From Acidobacteriaceae bacterium UBA1307 (GTDB lineage: Bacteria; Acidobacteriota; Terriglobia; Terriglobales; Acidobacteriaceae): a stretch of DNA of 64,000 nucleotides. Numbering within the stretch: position 1 is the stretch's first letter; every line of letters begins with the position of its first letter. The translations under genes were made by a program, and so were the position numbers. Location of the stretch: NCBI GenBank assembly GCA_002307235.1, contig DBTV01000031.1:71936-135935 (forward strand), written 5' to 3'. Of the stretch, positions 61,103 to 64,000 are shown one piece after another. The notes below the pieces were generated by a model. That model saw only the letters and a list, made by a program, of their open reading frames with translations. It was not told the DNA's origin and made no database searches.

Positions 61103-62233
61103 TTACTCCTGCAGCAGGCGAACCAGCTCGGCCTGCTCGGCGAGAAAGGCATCATGGCCGTGATCGCTGACCATCTCGCGATAATCGGCATCGGCTCCGG
61201 CCAGCCGGACCTGATGCGCGAAGTCGCGCACGCACTCGGCGGGAAAGAGCCAATCGGTGCTGATGCCGACAAAGCTCAGACGGGCCTGAATGCGTCTGTA
61301 AGCCTCCTGAGGCGACGCGTAGCCCCGCAGGGGGTCCCAGGTATCCATGGTGCGCAAAATGGCCAGATACGAGTTGGCGTCGAAGCGGTCCAGAAAACGC
61401 TGGCCCTGGTAGTCGAGGTAGCCGGCGATGTCGAAGCGGCCCCCAGCCAGCGGACAACTGCCGTCCGTCGGGCTCCAGGGGTCTTCCCCGTTGCGGTTCG
61501 GCTTGCGGCCGAAACGCTCATCGAACAGCCGCATGGACTTGTAGCTGATCATGCCGACCTGACGCGCCAGCGAAAGGCCCGTCCGCGGCTGATGATTGGT
61601 CAGATAGCGCCCCCCGGCCCACTCCGGGTCCTGCAGAATCGCCTGCCGTTGCAAGTGATTGAGTGCAAGCCCCATGGCCGACAGGGGCGCGACGCCGACG
61701 ACAAGGGCGCGACGAACACGCTCGGCCTGGAGCATCGACCACTCGAAGGCCTGCATACCGCCGATCGAGCCGCCCAGAACCAGTCGAAGCTGGCGAATGC
61801 CGAGCGAGTCCAGCAGCCTGGCCTGCGCCCGCACGTTGTCGCGAATCGAAATGAGGGGGAAGTCCGGCCCATAAGGCTCGCCGGTGGCGGGGTTGACCGA
61901 GCTTGGCCCGGTCGATCCATAGCAGGAGCCGAGCAGATTGATGCAGATGACAAAGTCGCGGTCAAGCGAAAGGACCGCGCCGGGGGCGAAGATCTCTGGC
62001 CACCAGGAACCGACCAGAGCCGAACCAGTCAGCGCGTGACAAACCAACACCGCGTTGTCTCGCGCCGCGTTCAGCCGCCCGTAGACGGCGTAGTGCAGCG
62101 TGGGTTCGGCCAGGGTACAGCCACAGTCAAGGGCAAGGCCGTCTACGAGGACGAAATCGCCCTCGTAGGTCGGCTCGACAATGTTGGACTTCGGCGGAGA
62201 ACCGCCACTGCGATTGAAGCTATCGGTAGCCAT
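61103..62233 (-). CDS. metX: Homoserine O-acetyltransferase
   Basis: The 376-residue alpha/beta-hydrolase-fold enzyme transfers acetyl from acetyl-CoA to homoserine in methionine synthesis. AGGA stands 7 bases before the ATG at 62233; the ATG at 62248 is too close to it, so the inner start is chosen. NAVLVCHALTGSALVG and INLLGSCYGSTGPSS precede the nucleophile Ser156 in VLGGSIGGMQAFEW. The late acid and base lie near DWLFPAE and in SDHGHDAFL. No extra CBS domains are present. It lies 27 bases after metY; together they feed homocysteine synthesis by direct sulfhydrylation. Confidence 0.94.
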   Translation of the reverse strand: MATDSFNRSGGSPPKSNIVEPTYEGDFVLVDGLALDCGCTLAEPTLHYAVYGRLNAARDNAVLVCHALTGSALVGSWWPEIFAPGAVLSLDRDFVICINLLGSCYGSTGPSSVNPATGEPYGPDFPLISIRDNVRAQARLLDSLGIRQLRLVLGGSIGGMQAFEWSMLQAERVRRALVVGVAPLSAMGLALNHLQRQAILQDPEWAGGRYLTNHQPRTGLSLARQVGMISYKSMRLFDERFGRKPNRNGEDPWSPTDGSCPLAGGRFDIAGYLDYQGQRFLDRFDANSYLAILRTMDTWDPLRGYASPQEAYRRIQARLSFVGISTDWLFPAECVRDFAHQVRLAGADADYREMVSDHGHDAFLAEQAELVRLLQE

Positions 62234-62260
62234 TTGCAATTCCTGCATTCCTGCTTTCTG

Positions 62261-63589
62261 TTAGGCCTTGAAGGCTAACTCGGCGTCTGCCGCGAAGGCA
62301 ACGCCGTTGGCCGCCTCGATCGCCTGATCGAGATCGGCAATAATGTCGCGCACGTCTTCGATACCCACCGAAAGACGCACCAGCTCGGGCGTCACGCCCG
62401 CCGCAGCCTGCTCTTCAACCGACAACTGCTGATGGGTGGTCGAGGCCGGATGAATGGCCAATGATTTGGCATCGCCGATATTGGCCAGCAGCGAGAAGAG
62501 CTTAAACGAATCGATGGCCTTGCGACCGGCCTCGAAGCCGCCCTTGATGCCGAAGGTGACCAGGCCGCTCTGGCCGGCGGGCAGATACTTCTGCGCGCGC
62601 GCGTAATACTTGCTCGACTTGAGGCCGGGATAATTGACCCAGTCAACGCCGGGATGCTCTTCAAGATGCCTGGCCACGGCGAGCGCATTGGCCGAGTGGC
62701 GCTCCAGGCGCAGATGCAGCGTCTCGATGCCCTGCAGCAGCAAAAATGCGTTGAAGGGCGACAGCGCCGCGCCGGTATCGCGCAGCCCCTGCACGCGCGC
62801 CTTGCCGATGAAGGCCGCCGGTCCGAAGGCCTCGGTATAGACAAGTCCGTGATACGACGGGTCGGGCTCGGTGAACTCCTTGAAGCGGCCCGAACCGGCC
62901 CAGTCAAAGTTGCCGGAATCGACAATGACGCCGCCGATCGAGTTGCCGTGTCCGCCGAGGAACTTGGTGGCCGAATTAACGACGATGTCGGCACCCCATT
63001 CGATGGGACGCACCAGCGCGGCCGAGGCCGCCGTGTTGTCGATGATGAAGGGAATCTTGTGTTCGTGGGCGATCTTGGCGAGAGTTTCGATGTCGGCCAC
63101 GTCGAGCTTGGGATTGCCGAGAGTTTCGGTATAAAGAGCGCGGGTCTTGTCGTTGATCGCTGCGCGGATGCCGTCGAAGTCGTCGGCGTCAACAAAGCGC
63201 GTCGTAATGCCGAGTCGGCGCAGGGTGTGGCTGAGCAGCGTATAGGTGCCACCGTAGAGCGAGGTGGTTGAAACGATCTCGTCCCCGGCGCCAGCCAGCG
63301 TGGTGAGCGCCAGCGTTTCGGCAGCCATGCCCGAGGCCGTCGCCAGTCCGGCGATGCCGCCTTCGAGCGCCGCCACGCGCTTTTCAAGCACGTCGGAGGT
63401 CGGGTTCATGATGCGCGTATAGATGTTGCCCGCCTCCTGCAAGCCAAACAGGCGCGCCCCGTGGTCGGCGTCGTGAAATACGTACGAGGTCGTTTGATAG
63501 ATAGGCACGGCGCGCGAACCCGTCGTAGGATCGGGTTCCTGACCGGCATGAACGGCAAGCGTGGCTAACTGCTGCTTCGATTCGGACAT
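62261..63589 (-). CDS. metY: O-acetylhomoserine sulfhydrylase
   Basis: The enzyme of about 442 residues makes homocysteine from O-acetylhomoserine and sulfide with PLP. Two ATGs are adjacent (63592, 63589); AGGAG is spaced better for the second. YTRIMNPTSDVLEKR, LEGGIAGLATASGMAAE and IDNTAAS are family features, and the PLP lysine lies in VVNSATKFLGGHGNS at about residue 209. The larger size (over 420) and GHGNSIGG favour MetY over cystathionine gamma-synthase. The 270-base upstream region contains a terminator, a possible leader peptide and a promoter, so expression is likely controlled by attenuation. Confidence 0.94.
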   Translation of the reverse strand: MSESKQQLATLAVHAGQEPDPTTGSRAVPIYQTTSYVFHDADHGARLFGLQEAGNIYTRIMNPTSDVLEKRVAALEGGIAGLATASGMAAETLALTTLAGAGDEIVSTTSLYGGTYTLLSHTLRRLGITTRFVDADDFDGIRAAINDKTRALYTETLGNPKLDVADIETLAKIAHEHKIPFIIDNTAASAALVRPIEWGADIVVNSATKFLGGHGNSIGGVIVDSGNFDWAGSGRFKEFTEPDPSYHGLVYTEAFGPAAFIGKARVQGLRDTGAALSPFNAFLLLQGIETLHLRLERHSANALAVARHLEEHPGVDWVNYPGLKSSKYYARAQKYLPAGQSGLVTFGIKGGFEAGRKAIDSFKLFSLLANIGDAKSLAIHPASTTHQQLSVEEQAAAGVTPELVRLSVGIEDVRDIIADLDQAIEAANGVAFAADAELAFKA

Positions 63590-63660
63590 CATTCTCTCCT
63601 AGGGGTTGTTCTTCGTGGAGGACATGGCGCGGAGACTGTGCAAGCCGACTGGATGATCGC

Positions 63661-63695
63661 AAAAACGGCCCGCACCCCTTTCGGGACCCGGGCCG
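63661..63695 (-). terminator. Intrinsic terminator in the metY leader
   Basis: On the minus strand a 7-bp GC stem (63695-63689 with 63672-63666), extended by an inner CCC/GGG pair, ends in five T (63665-63661). It lies about 70 bases before the metY start, downstream of a short reading frame. Confidence 0.8.
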
Positions 63696-63719
63696 CTCGA
63701 CTACAGGATCGGTTGCGCT

Positions 63720-63818
63720 TTAGCGCAGACGCCGCTCACCAGCCACACGGACGAGTCCCCTGCTCACACACATACACATGAGAGAGGCCGTAGAGCCGTG
63801 CTTGATCTCGTTCGGCAT
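63720..63818 (-). CDS. Candidate cysteine-rich leader peptide upstream of metY
   Basis: A 32-codon frame from the ATG at 63818 to a TAA at 63720. Its middle reads MCMCVSRGLVRVAGERRLR, which can also start at the ATG at 63779. Alternating Met/Cys codons and the SRxLVxxxRVA-like stretch recall the short leader peptides that precede sulfur-assimilation genes in actinobacteria. The stop overlaps a 6-bp palindrome (TGCGCT-TT-AGCGCA, 63714-63727), with the terminator 20 bases further. No good ribosome site is seen at either start, so a nearly leaderless start is possible. It is a hypothesis. Confidence 0.4.
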   Translation of the reverse strand: MPNEIKHGSTASLMCMCVSRGLVRVAGERRLR

Positions 63819-63828
63819 TGTTTGCAGT

Positions 63829-63855
63829 ATCGTAGCACGGGACGGGCCATGTCAA
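63829..63855 (-). promoter_or_regulatory. Predicted promoter of the metY-metX transcript
   Basis: On the minus strand TTGACA (63855-63850), a 15-base spacer, then TACGAT (63834-63829). The -35 is perfect but the spacer is short. The predicted start falls next to the ATG of the leader frame. Confidence 0.45.
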
Positions 63856-63864
63856 ACAAAAGTT

Positions 63865-64000
63865 CTAGAGCGATGTTTCACCCCAGATATAGCTGTCGGG
63901 CTGCGGCAAACCGACGTGGGCCAGCACACGGCCAACAAACTGCCGCGCCATCGCGAGCGTGTCGACGGGATGATTGTAGAAGGTCGGAATCACGGGATAG
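63865..64000 (-). CDS. UbiX-like flavin prenyltransferase, C-terminal part (5' end outside window)
   Basis: The last 44 codons of a minus-strand gene. PVIPTFYNHPVDTLAMARQF, FVGRVLAHVGLP and the ending SYIWGETSL match the C-terminal MPAFYxxPxTxxDxVxxxVGRxLxxxG...WGE pattern of the UbiX/Pad1 family. UbiX makes prenylated FMN for UbiD-type decarboxylases, used for example in quinone synthesis. Only a short piece is visible and no UbiD partner is in the window, so the call is by C-terminal motif alone. Confidence 0.75.
   Translation of the reverse strand, partial: YPVIPTFYNHPVDTLAMARQFVGRVLAHVGLPQPDSYIWGETSL

Noticed and set aside
63593..63864. SAM-I, SAM-II or SAH riboswitch upstream of metY
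   Set aside because: The conserved core strings of these aptamers were not found by eye; a covariance-model search would be decisive.

Overview
The window reads as chromosomal DNA of an acidobacterium, most likely a member of the Acidobacteriaceae. It is GC-rich and densely coding. It carries a secreted von Willebrand-type protein of the kind expanded in Acidobacteria, and housekeeping genes of a free-living heterotroph. No rRNA, tRNA, CRISPR array, prophage or complete insertion sequence was recognised. The organism is inferred from gene content only.

Layout. 1-8.8 kb: the 3' end of enolase, a secreted beta-lactamase-fold protein with a long basic tail, gpmI, a REP-associated transposase (RAYT) among REP-like hairpins, a zinc-finger/membrane protein, a WalJ-like hydrolase, a DUF362 protein and a small secreted protein, then a repeat-rich gap. 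8.8-17.7 kb: a LytS-like histidine kinase, ribA, and a seven-gene type IV pilus/type II secretion-like cluster (pilC, pilB, pilM/N/O-like, a possible PilP-like protein, a serine-rich pseudopilin). 17.7-22.9 kb: an A-type Fe-S carrier, a small membrane protein, a VWA protein divergent from an S55 protease-like protein, and a zinc alcohol dehydrogenase.

23.0-39.4 kb is an exopolysaccharide island: priming sugar-phosphate transferase, nucleotide-sugar oxidoreductase and dehydrogenase, a fused acetyltransferase-aminotransferase, three glycosyltransferases, an O-antigen ligase/polymerase, two deacetylase-like proteins, a Wza-like exporter and a Wzz/Wzc-like protein whose kinase site looks dead. 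Together they would make an acylamino-sugar-containing polymer, assemble it on undecaprenyl phosphate and export it. No flippase was seen.

39.4-49.8 kb: DsbD, a CoA-binding protein, prfB with a programmed +1 frameshift, lnt, a 42-residue membrane peptide, a large APC permease with a cytoplasmic Rossmann-like tail, a UPF0173 hydrolase, a methyltransferase-like protein and a bactofilin. 50-53 kb: a detached F0 operon (atpZ-atpI-atpB-atpE) without F1 genes. 53-64 kb: lysS, a four-helix-bundle (S23/IVP) gene in a bed of heptad repeats, a YmdB-like phosphoesterase, a kinase-CutC-ROK sugar operon, a secreted helical-repeat-like protein, metX-metY behind a candidate cysteine-rich leader-peptide attenuator, and the 3' end of a UbiX-like gene.

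The most unusual non-coding signal is a class of degenerate period-7 repeats. They have different consensus sequences at different loci, but each starts at or within a few bases of a stop codon and has an inverted arm. A second is a set of hairpins with variable stems and a constant TTCA/TGAA loop around the RAYT gene and elsewhere.
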